28,584 bases of DNA, taken from assembly GCA_002440625.1 (NCBI GenBank), contig DJUV01000174.1:1-28584 (forward strand), read 5' to 3'. Source of the DNA: Rhodobacteraceae bacterium UBA6273 (GTDB lineage: Bacteria > Pseudomonadota > Alphaproteobacteria > Rhodobacterales > Rhodobacteraceae). Within the stretch, counting starts at the first letter, position 1. Each line of letters begins with the position of its first letter. The position numbers and the translations under genes were made by a program. Below the pieces are notes generated by a model. That model worked only from the letters and a program-made list of their open reading frames with translations. It had not been told where the DNA came from and did not search any database. Of the stretch, positions 7,806-14,662 are shown piece after piece.

Positions 7806-7939
7806 ACCTTGGGCGGTCCCATCAGAATTTGGCACCGTCCGGCGCTGCGGATGGCCCCTTGCCCTCCGCCTTACGGCTCTGGGCAACGGCGCGGGCGTCC
7901 TTCCACTGGAAGGCCGCCTTGTCGCGCCGAAGTCCCGCC

Positions 7940-8353
7940 TCACCGTCCCCGCGTCGCCTCGGCATGGCGCTTGAAACTGTCAAGGATGGCCTGCCAGCCT
8001 TGGCGCTGCATATCTTCGGGGTATTCGTTTTCCGCGTCGAAGGTCTCACGGACGCGGATGCCTGTGCCGGTCTCCTCGAACTCGACGCTGAGATTACGGT
8101 CGCCGAACGCGGCCTCGATCAGCCGCATCGGCTCGATCCTTGTGTAGGTCCCGGCGAAGTCGAAGCCCATGCTGCCGTCCTTCGCCTCCATACGCGAAGT
8201 GAAGCTGCCGCCCTCGCGGAGGTCGACACTGGCCGCCGTCGTGTGCCAGTCGTCCGAGGCGGCGTTCCAGGCCATGATGTCTTCGGGGGTGGTCCAGCAG
8301 CGCCAGACGGTTTCGATGGGGGCCTTCACGACCGTCTCCACGGTGATCTTCAT
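7940..8353 (-). CDS. SRPBCC family protein (AHSA1-like START/Bet v1 fold)
   Basis: 137 residues. MKITVETVVKAPIETVWRCWTTPEDIMAWNAASDDWHTT is the usual opening of AHSA1/YndB-like lipid-binding-fold proteins; GGSFTSRMEAKDGSMGFDFAGTYTRIEPMRLIEAAFGDR, VEFEETGTGIRVRETFDAENEYP and the terminal helix RQGWQAILDSFKRHAE complete the fold. AAGGAAG lies 7-8 bases before the ATG. Ligand and role are unknown; annotations such as activator of HSP90 ATPase homolog reflect fold only. A terminator separates it from the upstream Bax inhibitor gene. Confidence 0.9.
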   Translation of the reverse strand: MKITVETVVKAPIETVWRCWTTPEDIMAWNAASDDWHTTAASVDLREGGSFTSRMEAKDGSMGFDFAGTYTRIEPMRLIEAAFGDRNLSVEFEETGTGIRVRETFDAENEYPEDMQRQGWQAILDSFKRHAEATRGR

Positions 8354-8441
8354 TGCGTCTTCCTTCTGTTCGCGGGGCCATCGTCGCGCGTCCGGCGAGG
8401 TGGGTCAAACCCGCAGCGGTGCCGACGGCGGGGACTTGCGC

Positions 8442-8472
8442 AAAGAAAAAGGGCCGGGGAAATCCCCGGCCC
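8442..8472 (-). terminator. Intrinsic terminator of the Bax inhibitor-1 gene
   Basis: GGGCCGGGG (8451-8459) and CCCCGGCCC (8464-8472) form a 9-bp perfect stem with a 4-nt loop. On the minus strand it is followed by TTTTTC and TTT (8450 down to 8442). It sits 24 bases past the stop codon at 8496. Confidence 0.92.
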
Positions 8473-8495
8473 TTCCTCGTCTCGACCAGCCCTGC

Positions 8496-9269
8496 TTATT
8501 CGCGGTTGCCCATGAACTGCAGCAGGAAGGTGAAGAGGTTGATGAAGTCGAGATAGAGGTTCAGCGCCCCCATGATCGCGGCTTTGCCCAGCCACTCCGT
8601 ATCGCCGTGCTGGGCATGGGCGATATAGGTGTTCTTGATGTTCTGCGTGTCATAGGCGGTCAGGCCGGCGAAGAGTAGGACACCGATCGCCGAGATCGCG
8701 AACATGATCGCCGGCGACTGCAGCCAGATGTTGACGATCGAGGCGACGAGGATGCCGATCACGCCCATGATGAGGAACGACCCCCAGCCCGAGATATCGC
8801 GCTTGGTCGTGTAGCCCCAGAGCGACAGGCCGGCGAAGGCGATCGCGGTCACGAGGAAGGTCTGCACGATCGACATGTCGGTGAAGACGAGGAAGATCGA
8901 GCTGAGCGACAGGCCCATCGCGGCGGCGAAGGCGTAGAAGAAGACCTGCGCGGCGCCCGTCGACAGGCGGTTGATCATCGCGCCGAAGGCGAAGACCATG
9001 CCGAGCGGCAGGAGCATCACGACCCACTTCAGCGGCGAGGCATAGAGCGCATAGCCGAAATTGGTCAGGTATTTGCTGGCGCCGATCTGGTATTCGGTCG
9101 GCACGTCGGAGACGGCGAGACCGGCAACCGCCCAGGCGGCCGCAGCGGTGATCACCATGGCCACGGACATGAGGCCGTAGACCTTGTTCATATGGGCGCG
9201 GAGCCCTTCGTCGATCGCGAGCGTCCGGGTGCCTGCCCGGCCGGCCTGGATCGTGTTGTAGTCAGCCAT
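8496..9269 (-). CDS. Bax inhibitor-1 / YccA family membrane protein
   Basis: 257 residues from ATG 9269 (TGGAGG lies just upstream); a longer in-frame extension to 9644 runs through the DUF1127 gene on the same strand and is rejected. The cytoplasmic N-terminus MADYNTIQAGRAGTRTLAIDEGLRAHMNKVYGLM precedes about seven hydrophobic segments (for example SVAMVITAAAAWAVAGLAV, WVVMLLPLGMVFAFGAMI and MFAISAIGVLLFAGLTAY). The C-terminal YDTQNIKNTY and LYLDFINLFTFLLQFMGNR blocks are family hallmarks, including the conserved Asp pair associated with pH-sensitive calcium leak in BsYetJ. Family function in alphaproteobacteria is not well defined. Confidence 0.93.
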   Translation of the reverse strand: MADYNTIQAGRAGTRTLAIDEGLRAHMNKVYGLMSVAMVITAAAAWAVAGLAVSDVPTEYQIGASKYLTNFGYALYASPLKWVVMLLPLGMVFAFGAMINRLSTGAAQVFFYAFAAAMGLSLSSIFLVFTDMSIVQTFLVTAIAFAGLSLWGYTTKRDISGWGSFLIMGVIGILVASIVNIWLQSPAIMFAISAIGVLLFAGLTAYDTQNIKNTYIAHAQHGDTEWLGKAAIMGALNLYLDFINLFTFLLQFMGNRE

Positions 9270-9310
9270 CAAAGCCTCCAGTTGGTTTTTGGCGCGGGTC
9301 GGCACAATTC

Positions 9311-9344
9311 CGCCCGCTTCCGAAGAAATATCGGGAAGCGGGCG
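9311..9344 (-). other. 11-bp perfect hairpin between the DUF1127 and Bax inhibitor genes
   Basis: CGCCCGCTTCC (9311-9321) and GGAAGCGGGCG (9334-9344) are perfect inverted copies around a 12-nt loop. It lies 48 bases past the DUF1127 stop and about 40 bases upstream of the Bax inhibitor start. There is no T-run, so it may be a Rho-independent-like 3' end stabiliser for DUF1127 mRNA or a leader structure for the next gene. Confidence 0.5.
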
Positions 9345-9391
9345 TGTGATTTCAAGCGCCAAGGCCAGCTTTTGAGGCTGATCGGTGCAGT

Positions 9392-9604
9392 TTATCGCCG
9401 CCAGGTGGCCGGCACGTCCCAGAGAGAGCGGTCCGCCTCGATCTGCGCCTCGGTTTCGCTGAGGCCGATGTCCTTCAGAAGGTGCCGGTCGAGTTGGCCA
9501 AGCGCGCGGCGGTGGCGCTTGAGGGTGAAGGCGAGCCCGAGCCAGGCCATGATCCCGCGGCCGGGACGGTTGGTGCGAAGCTTCAGGGCGGTTGCGCGGT
9601 CCAT
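9392..9604 (-). CDS. Small DUF1127 family protein
   Basis: 70 residues from ATG 9604, chosen because GAAAGGG sits 6 bases upstream; the ATG at 9610 would have no spacing. The C-terminal half LGQLDRHLLKDIGLSETEAQIEADRSLWD is the DUF1127 signature (L-x-LD-x-x-LL-x-DIGL then W). The N-half is basic (TALKLRTNRPGRG, LKRHRRA), fitting RNA binding as reported for a short DUF1127 protein in Rhodobacter sphaeroides. It is divergent from a LysR regulator with a shared 117-base region holding a LysR-type dyad, so the LysR protein may control it. Confidence 0.88.
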   Translation of the reverse strand: MDRATALKLRTNRPGRGIMAWLGLAFTLKRHRRALGQLDRHLLKDIGLSETEAQIEADRSLWDVPATWRR

Positions 9605-9671
9605 GTTCATCCCTTTCTGTGATGAGAGATGCCATTTGCATCATCTGTCTTGATTTATACCCCCGTCTGAT

Positions 9672-9698
9672 GCATCATTAAAAATGAACAAATGATGC
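9672..9698. promoter_or_regulatory. LysR-type T-N11-A dyad between DUF1127 and lysR genes
   Basis: GCATCATT (9672-9679) and AATGATGC (9691-9698) are perfect inverted copies with an 11-base spacer, exactly the T-N11-A layout of LysR-type operators. Related half-sites occur nearby: TGATGCATCA at 9668-9677 and TTTGCATCAT at 9635-9644. The dyad is 24 bases upstream of the LysR ATG at 9722, fitting autoregulation. Confidence 0.6.
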
Positions 9699-9721
9699 CA
9701 CCTTCATCACAGAAATTGAAC

Positions 9722-10636
9722 ATGGCCCGGAATCTCGACCTCACCGCCCTGCGCGCCCTTGTCACCATAGCCGAGGTTGGCGGCGTCACCCGCGCGGCGG
9801 GGCTTTTGAACCTGACGCAGTCGGCGGTGTCGATGCAGATCAAGCGGCTGGAAGAAAGCCTCGGGATCGTGCTCTTCAGCCGGGCGCAGCGGAGGCTGAC
9901 GCTGACGCCCGAGGGGGAGCAACTCGTCCAATATTCGCGCCGGATGCTTGACCTCAACGACGAGGCTTTGGCGCGGCTGACGGATTCCGCCTATGAGGGC
10001 GAGATCCGCGTCGGCGTGCCGCATGACATCGTCTATCCGCAGTTCCCGCGCATCCTGAAGGAAATGGCGCTGGATTTCCCGCGCGTGCGCATCAACCTTG
10101 TCGCCTGCTATACGGCCACGCTGAAGGAAGAATTCGGTCAGGGTCGTTTCGATGCGATCATGACGACCGAAATGCATCCGGGTGAGCGCGGCGAACGCAT
10201 CGCCAGCCGAAAGCTGCAATGGGTCGGTGCGCCGGGCGGTCAGGCGTGGATGCAGCGGCCCTTGCGCCTTGCCTTCGTCGAGCGCTGCTTCTTCCGCCAG
10301 TTCGCGCAGAACGCCCTGACCGAGGCGGACATCCCGTGGGAGCTGGCGGTCGGCGGCCAGTCCGAACAGATCGAGACGGCCATCGCCGCCGCCGATCTTG
10401 CCGTGACGGTGCGGATGGACGGCGCGGTTTCGGAATTGCTGCAACCCATCGGTGGCGCCAACACGCTGCCGGACCTCGGCGAGCTCAGCATCTGCCTTTA
10501 CGCCGCCGAAACCCTGAAGGGGCCGGTGGCCGAAAGGCTGACCGGGCTGATCCGGGCGGCTTACGGGACGCCCTGCTGCGAAGCTGTCTCAGATCGTCAC
10601 GACGATCTTGCCGGTCGACTTGCGGCTGCGGAGTAG
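9722..10636 (+). CDS. LysR family transcriptional regulator
   Basis: 304 residues from ATG 9722; an in-frame ATG at 9692 would add ten residues (MMPPSSQKLN) lying on the presumed operator, and neither start has a good Shine-Dalgarno. The winged HTH occupies about residues 5-65 (LDLTALRALVTIAEVGGVTRAAGLLNLTQSAVSMQIKRLEESLG). The effector domain follows (YEGEIRVGVPHDIVYPQFPRILKEMALDFPRVRINL). This subtype (LrhA-like, with VGAPGG and RPLRLAF) is common in Rhodobacterales; its ligand is unknown. The last ~16 codons overlap the 3' end of the convergent quinone oxidoreductase gene by 48 bases, and the terminal residues (CCEAVSDRHDDLAGRLAAAE) look like an unselected read-through extension. Confidence 0.93.
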   Translation: MARNLDLTALRALVTIAEVGGVTRAAGLLNLTQSAVSMQIKRLEESLGIVLFSRAQRRLTLTPEGEQLVQYSRRMLDLNDEALARLTDSAYEGEIRVGVPHDIVYPQFPRILKEMALDFPRVRINLVACYTATLKEEFGQGRFDAIMTTEMHPGERGERIASRKLQWVGAPGGQAWMQRPLRLAFVERCFFRQFAQNALTEADIPWELAVGGQSEQIETAIAAADLAVTVRMDGAVSELLQPIGGANTLPDLGELSICLYAAETLKGPVAERLTGLIRAAYGTPCCEAVSDRHDDLAGRLAAAE

Positions 10637-11548
10637 TTCAAGCCCCTCCGCCGCTTGCGTGAAGGGCAGAACGTGCGAGACATGCGGCCTGAGGCTGCCT
10701 TCGCCGTACCAGCCAAGAAGCGTGGCCAGGCTGCCGGTCAGTACCTTGGGCCGGAAATCGAGATAGGCACCCCAGTAGAGGCCCATCACAGTGATGTTCT
10801 TCACCAGAAGATGGTTCGCCGGGATCTGCTGGACCCTGCCGCCGGCAAAGCCGACCACGATGATGCGCCCGTCGGGGCGGGTCGCGCGCAAGGCCGCGTC
10901 GAACTGGTCGCCGCCGACCGGATCATAGACCACGTCGGCGCCGCCAAGGGCCTTCACCTCCGCCCGGATGTCGGCCGTGTCACTGTCGATCAGGTGGTGG
11001 GCGCCCGCGGCCTCGGCGATCTTCAGCTTGTCGAGGCCTCGTGCACAGGCAATGACCCGCGCACCCATCTTGCGCCCGATCTCCACCGCCGTAAGCCCGA
11101 CACCGCCCGCGGCCCCCAGAACCAGCAACGTCTCGCCGGGCTGAAGCCGGGCGCGATGGTCGAGCGCGACGTGGCTGGTGCCATAGGCAATCAGGAATCC
11201 GGCGGCGACTTCGAAGCTCATGGCGTCGGGAATGGGCAGGCAGCGGCGCGCATCGAAGCAGCCGAACTCCGCCAGACCGCCGCCGTTCGTGTAAACCGCC
11301 ACCCGGGTCCCGGGGGCAGGGCCGTCCGTGCCCGGACCAATCGCTTCCACGATCCCCGCCGCCTCCATCCCGAGGGTCACGGGCGGCACCGGTCGCACCT
11401 GATATTTTCCTTCAATCATAAGGAGATCGGCGAAGTTCAAGCCGCAAGCCATGAGCCGAAGGCGCACCTCGCCCGGCCCCGGTTCCGGTACGGGACGCGT
11501 GCCAAACACCGGCGTCTCACCGTAGTTCTCTATGCCGAAAAACCGCAT
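10589..11548 (-). CDS. NADPH:quinone oxidoreductase (zinc-independent MDR family)
   Basis: 319 residues. It has the QOR-type medium-chain reductase layout: GroES-like N-domain (PGPGEVRLRLMACGLNFADLLMIEGKY, PVTLGMEAAGIVEAIGPG), then the Rossmann NADPH site LVLGAAGGVGLTAVEIGRKMGARVIACA near residue 140. Zinc-binding cysteines of alcohol dehydrogenases are absent. The C-terminal GKIVVTI is the usual end. The probable reaction is reduction of quinones or enones with NADPH, substrate unknown. GGGAGGG lies about 5 bases before ATG 11548. It overlaps the LysR gene tail-to-tail, so the two transcripts are antisense at their 3' ends. Confidence 0.92.
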   Translation of the reverse strand: MRFFGIENYGETPVFGTRPVPEPGPGEVRLRLMACGLNFADLLMIEGKYQVRPVPPVTLGMEAAGIVEAIGPGTDGPAPGTRVAVYTNGGGLAEFGCFDARRCLPIPDAMSFEVAAGFLIAYGTSHVALDHRARLQPGETLLVLGAAGGVGLTAVEIGRKMGARVIACARGLDKLKIAEAAGAHHLIDSDTADIRAEVKALGGADVVYDPVGGDQFDAALRATRPDGRIIVVGFAGGRVQQIPANHLLVKNITVMGLYWGAYLDFRPKVLTGSLATLLGWYGEGSLRPHVSHVLPFTQAAEGLELLRSRKSTGKIVVTI

Positions 11549-11621
11549 CGAGGCCCTCCCATTGCCGTTCGCACGCCAATAGGCGTGCCAACGAGTTTCC
11601 AGCCGCCCACTCGCGCAGCAA

Positions 11622-11680
11622 TTGCATTTTGCGACGAAACCTCGCCGAGGCGTGTTGCATTTTGCGAATCAAATTGCAAC
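11622..11680. repeat. Two direct copies of TTGCATTTTGCGA plus an inverted half-site
   Basis: TTGCATTTTGCGA occurs exactly at 11622-11634 and 11655-11667 (starts 33 bases apart, about three helical turns). GTTGCA at 11654-11659 and TGCAAC at 11675-11680 are inverted copies flanking the second unit. They are about 170-200 bases upstream of the putative sigma-54 promoter, a position usual for activator sites. Confidence 0.5.
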
Positions 11681-11826
11681 GCGCATTTCGGGCGAGTTGG
11701 CGCACCTGTATTTTCGTATAGGTGGATTGTTTCGTGGCGCCACACGTTTTCGGAGAGTCTCGATCGGTTGTACATCTTATCAGGCATTTACAATGTTTTT
11801 AGACAAATGGCTCGCATCCGGTCGGT

Positions 11827-11843
11827 TTGGCACGTATCTTGCT
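11827..11843 (+). promoter_or_regulatory. Sigma-54 (RpoN) -24/-12 promoter for the XRE gene
   Basis: TTGGCACGTATCTTGCT matches the consensus YTGGCACG-N4-TTGCW at every defined position, with GG at 11829-11830 and GC at 11841-11842. Transcription would start near 11854, leaving a ~22-nt leader that contains AAGGAG before ATG 11876. Confidence 0.7.
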
Positions 11844-11875
11844 TGTATATGTGTGACGAGTGCAAGGAGTTCATT

Positions 11876-12238
11876 ATGAAACACCCCGTTGATGTCCATG
11901 TTGGTAAGCGTGTGCGGCATCGCCGCTGGATGGTCGGCATGACCCAGCAGCAGCTTGCTGACAAGGTCGGGATCAAATTTCAACAGATCCAGAAGTATGA
12001 AACCGGCATGAACCGGGTTTCGGCATCCCGGCTCTGGGACATTTCCGAGGCCTTGAGCGTGCCGATCAGCTTCTTCTTCGAGGGGCTCGATTCCCGCACT
12101 CCGGTGATCGAGGATCATGAAGGCGACATCCTTGCCGACAAGGAAGCGCTGATGCTGGTGCGGTCCTATTACGCGATCCCCGAGGCACAGCGCCGCCGCC
12201 TCTTCGACCTCGCCAAGGTGCTGTCCGACGCGGCCTGA
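11876..12238 (+). CDS. Small XRE-family helix-turn-helix regulator
   Basis: 120 residues from ATG 11876 (AAGGAG about 7 bases upstream). A much longer in-frame frame from 10655 is only antisense of the oxidoreductase gene. The HTH_3 domain spans about residues 8-65: VGKRVRHRRWMVGMTQQQLADKVGIKFQQIQKYETGMNRVSASRLWDISEALSVPISFFFEG. The C-terminal ~50 residues are helical (KEALMLVRSYYAIPEAQRRRLFDLAKVLSDAA) and lack a recognised sensor domain. This single-domain type is frequent in alphaproteobacteria; its targets are unknown. It probably forms its own transcription unit driven by the RpoN-type promoter, with hisN 58 bases downstream. Confidence 0.93.
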   Translation: MKHPVDVHVGKRVRHRRWMVGMTQQQLADKVGIKFQQIQKYETGMNRVSASRLWDISEALSVPISFFFEGLDSRTPVIEDHEGDILADKEALMLVRSYYAIPEAQRRRLFDLAKVLSDAA

Positions 12239-12296
12239 CGGCCATTGACCGCAGGGGGGGAGGGCGGTACCGCTGGCACAGCCAAAAGGGGTGCCC

Positions 12297-13097
12297 ATGT
12301 CCGTCCTCTCCGACGTCGAACGATCTGAAATTGTTGCAACAGCCCACGCGCTCGCCGATGCCGCGCGCGTGGAGACATTGAAGCATTTCCGCAGCGACGG
12401 CCTTTCCGCCGACAACAAGGAAACCCACCGCTTCGATCCGGTGACGGTGGCCGATCGCGCCTCTGAACAGGCGATGCGGGCGATCCTGGGTGCACGCCGA
12501 CCCGCGGACGCGGTCTTTGGCGAGGAATTCGGGGCAACCTCCGGCACCAGCGGCCTGACCTGGGTGCTTGACCCGATCGACGGCACACGCGGCTATCTCT
12601 CGGGGACGCCGACCTGGGGCGTCCTCATTTCGGTTGCCGATGAAAAGGGGCCGGTCTTCGGCCTGATCGACCAGCCCTATATCGGCGAACGCTTCATCGG
12701 CGGCTTCGGTCTGGCGGAAGTCACGGGCCCCTTGGGCCGCCATCCGCTGCGCTGCCGCCCGGCGCGACCCCTCTCCGAGGCGATCCTCTTTTCTACCTTC
12801 CCTGAGGTCGGCACCGATGAGGAAGGCGCCGCCTTCCGCCGCGTGGTGCCGAAGGTGCGGCTCACGCGCTACGGCATGGATTGCTACGGCTATGCGCTCA
12901 TCGCCGCCGGCCAGATCGACCTCGTGATCGAGGCTGGGCTTCAGGCCTATGACGTGCAGGCCCCGATAGCGGTGATCGAGGCGGCGGGCGGCGTGGTCAC
13001 CGACTGGCAGGGCCGGCCGGCGCCGCAAGGCGGCCGCATCCTCGCCGCCGCGAACGCTGCGGTCCATGCCGAGGCGATGGCGCTCCTCAACCCCTGA
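12297..13097 (+). CDS. hisN: Histidinol-phosphatase, inositol monophosphatase family
   Basis: 266 residues from ATG 12297; AAAAGGGG at 12284-12291 gives correct spacing, better than GTG 12291. The Li-sensitive phosphatase motifs are present: DPVTVADRASEQAMR, GEEFG, WVLDPIDGTRGYLSGTPTWG (metal-binding DxIDGT) and GLQAYDVQAPIAVIEAAGG. The RYGMDCYGYALIAAGQIDLVIEAGL stretch is typical of the HisN subgroup that dephosphorylates L-histidinol phosphate in actinobacteria and alphaproteobacteria. Inositol-monophosphatase or PAP-phosphatase activity is the alternative. It sits outside any visible histidine operon. Confidence 0.88.
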   Translation: MSVLSDVERSEIVATAHALADAARVETLKHFRSDGLSADNKETHRFDPVTVADRASEQAMRAILGARRPADAVFGEEFGATSGTSGLTWVLDPIDGTRGYLSGTPTWGVLISVADEKGPVFGLIDQPYIGERFIGGFGLAEVTGPLGRHPLRCRPARPLSEAILFSTFPEVGTDEEGAAFRRVVPKVRLTRYGMDCYGYALIAAGQIDLVIEAGLQAYDVQAPIAVIEAAGGVVTDWQGRPAPQGGRILAAANAAVHAEAMALLNP

Positions 13098-13119
13098 GGA
13101 TGGACAATATTGCCCATCC
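13098..13119. promoter_or_regulatory. 22-bp near-perfect palindrome upstream of 8-oxoguanine deaminase
   Basis: GGATGG (13098-13103) and CCATCC (13114-13119), plus CAAT/ATTG at 13105-13112, form an uninterrupted dyad with 10 of 11 matched pairs. With no loop it looks like a protein-binding operator rather than a hairpin. It starts directly after the hisN stop codon, 104 bases before the 8-oxoguanine deaminase start. Confidence 0.4.
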
Positions 13120-13222
13120 CACCCCCGCCATGTAACCTCCTCCGCGCCGGACCCGAGTCCTTCCCCCTTCTGTCGCCCGGCCGTTCCCGTTCCACCGAAG
13201 GGGTGGCACCAAGGGAACCATC

Positions 13223-14557
13223 ATGCCGGACATCCTGATCCGCAACGCCACCATCGCCACCATGGACGAAACCCGCCGCGAGATTACCGGCGGCGATATC
13301 CTGATCCGAGGCGGCATCATTGCCGCCCTCGGGCAGGGGCTTCAGACCAAGGGTGAGGTCATCGACGCCACCGGCTGCGTGGTCACGCCCGGTTTGGTCA
13401 ACACTCACCATCACCTCTACCAGACGCTGACCCGTGCGGTGCCGGGCGGCCAGGATGCGCTTCTCTTCGGCTGGCTGAAAACGCTCTACCCGATCTGGGC
13501 GCGCTTCGGCCCGGAAGAGATGCGTATCTCCGCCCTGACCGGCCTCGCCGAACTGGCGCTCTCGGGCTGCACCCTGACCTCGGATCACCTCTACCTCTAC
13601 CCGAACGGCGCGCGGCTTGAAGATACGATCGACGCCGCGCGGGAGATCGGCCTCAGGTTCCACCCGACGCGCGGCGCCATGTCGATCGGCGAAAGTGCCG
13701 GAGGCCTGCCACCCGACAGCCTCGTTGAAAAAGAAGCCGCAATCCTGACGGACATGGAGCGGGTCGTCGACGCCTTCCACGACCCCAAGGACGGCGCCAT
13801 GACCCGCGTCGGCCTTGCCCCCTGTTCGCCCTTCTCGGTCAGCCGCGACCTGATGCGCGAGGCGGCGATCCTTGCCCGCGACAAGGGCGTGATGCTCCAC
13901 ACCCATCTGGCGGAAAACGACGAGGACATCGCCTATTCGCTGGAAAAATTCGGCTGCCGCCCCGGCCAATATGCCGAGGATCTGGGCTGGACCGGCGCCG
14001 ATGTCTGGCACGCCCATTGCGTCAAACTGGACGAAGGGGAGATCGGCCTTTTCGCCCGCTCCCTCACCGGCGTCGCGCATTGCCCCTGCTCGAACTGCCG
14101 CCTCGGCTCCGGCATCGCACCCGTGCGCCGGATGCGCGATGCGGGCGTGAACGTTGGCCTCGGCGTCGACGGCTCAGCCTCGAACGACGCCGGCAACCTC
14201 GTCGCGGAAGCCCGTCAGGCGATGCTCCTCCAGCGCGTCGCCAACGGAGCGGATGCGATGAGCGCGCGCGAGGCGCTGGAGATTGCCACCCTCGGCGGCG
14301 CAAGGGTGCTTGGGCGCAGCGACTGCGGCTCTATCGAACCCGGCAAGCGCGCCGACCTCGCCATCTGGGACATGCGGGGCATCGAAGCCGCCGGCGCCTG
14401 GGACCCGGTCGCCGCCCTCCTCCTCGCCGGCCCGACACGGGTTCGCGACCTCTTCGTCGAGGGCAGGCAGGTTGTCCGGGGCGGGCATCTCGCGACCCTG
14501 GACCTGCCCACCCTCATCGAACACCAGAACCGCCTCGCGCGCCGCCTGATGGCCTGA
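13223..14557 (+). CDS. 8-oxoguanine deaminase (amidohydrolase superfamily)
   Basis: 444 residues. It should hydrolyse 8-oxoguanine to uric acid and ammonia, keeping an oxidised base out of nucleotide pools. Metal and substrate landmarks are TPGLVNTHHHLYQTLTRAVP (HxH pair), LFGWLKTLYPIWARFGPEEM, MSIGESAGGLPPDSLVE, APCSPFSVS, HTHLAENDEDI, WHAHCVKLDE and GLGVDGSASNDAGNL (catalytic Asp). The block combination is that of experimentally studied 8-oxoguanine deaminases rather than of atrazine-type hydrolases, the nearest alternative. ATG 13223 is preceded by AAGGGA. It points toward guaD, 105 bases away, making a purine-base deamination pair. Confidence 0.9.
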   Translation: MPDILIRNATIATMDETRREITGGDILIRGGIIAALGQGLQTKGEVIDATGCVVTPGLVNTHHHLYQTLTRAVPGGQDALLFGWLKTLYPIWARFGPEEMRISALTGLAELALSGCTLTSDHLYLYPNGARLEDTIDAAREIGLRFHPTRGAMSIGESAGGLPPDSLVEKEAAILTDMERVVDAFHDPKDGAMTRVGLAPCSPFSVSRDLMREAAILARDKGVMLHTHLAENDEDIAYSLEKFGCRPGQYAEDLGWTGADVWHAHCVKLDEGEIGLFARSLTGVAHCPCSNCRLGSGIAPVRRMRDAGVNVGLGVDGSASNDAGNLVAEARQAMLLQRVANGADAMSAREALEIATLGGARVLGRSDCGSIEPGKRADLAIWDMRGIEAAGAWDPVAALLLAGPTRVRDLFVEGRQVVRGGHLATLDLPTLIEHQNRLARRLMA

Positions 14558-14583
14558 TCCTCCTCACTTTCTGTCCGAAAATA

Positions 14584-14658
14584 CTCCCGCCGGAGGCATG
14601 CGGAGCCGCGCCCCCGGGCGCGGCGACACATTGGCGTGGCGCCGCAAGGCGCCTCCGC
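14584..14658. terminator. Hairpin-rich convergent terminator region
   Basis: Between the two convergent deaminase genes lie CTCC-CGCC-GGAG (14584-14595), GCCGCGCCC/GGGCGCGGC (14605-14624, 9-bp arms) and GGCGCC/GGCGCC around GCAA (about 14639-14654). None has a long T-run, so they may act bidirectionally with Rho or as 3' end stabilisers. Confidence 0.4.
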
Positions 14659-14662
14659 TGGA

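Larger units (their letters stand above)
11549..11875. other. 327-base AT-richer regulatory region between qor and XRE genes
   Basis: No gene seen. The segment is visibly AT-richer than its surroundings. It contains a hairpin GCACGCC/GGCGTGC (11571-11588) in the qor leader, two direct copies of a 13-mer, an imperfect dyad CACCTGTA/TATAGGTG (11703-11724), and a sigma-54-type promoter just before the XRE gene. Confidence 0.6.

Noticed and set aside
7828..7846. TTGGCACC resembling a sigma-54 -24 box after rpmG
   Set aside because: The -12 half is GGCG instead of TTGC, and no plus-strand gene follows it.
9270..9644. Extension of the Bax inhibitor protein to 382 residues
   Set aside because: It reads through the DUF1127 gene in another frame on the same strand; a good ribosome binding site and family start are at 9269.
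10655..11875. Upstream extension that would make the XRE protein 527 residues long
   Set aside because: This part is antisense to the quinone oxidoreductase gene and the AT-rich promoter region; the domain, ribosome binding site and promoter all support ATG 11876.
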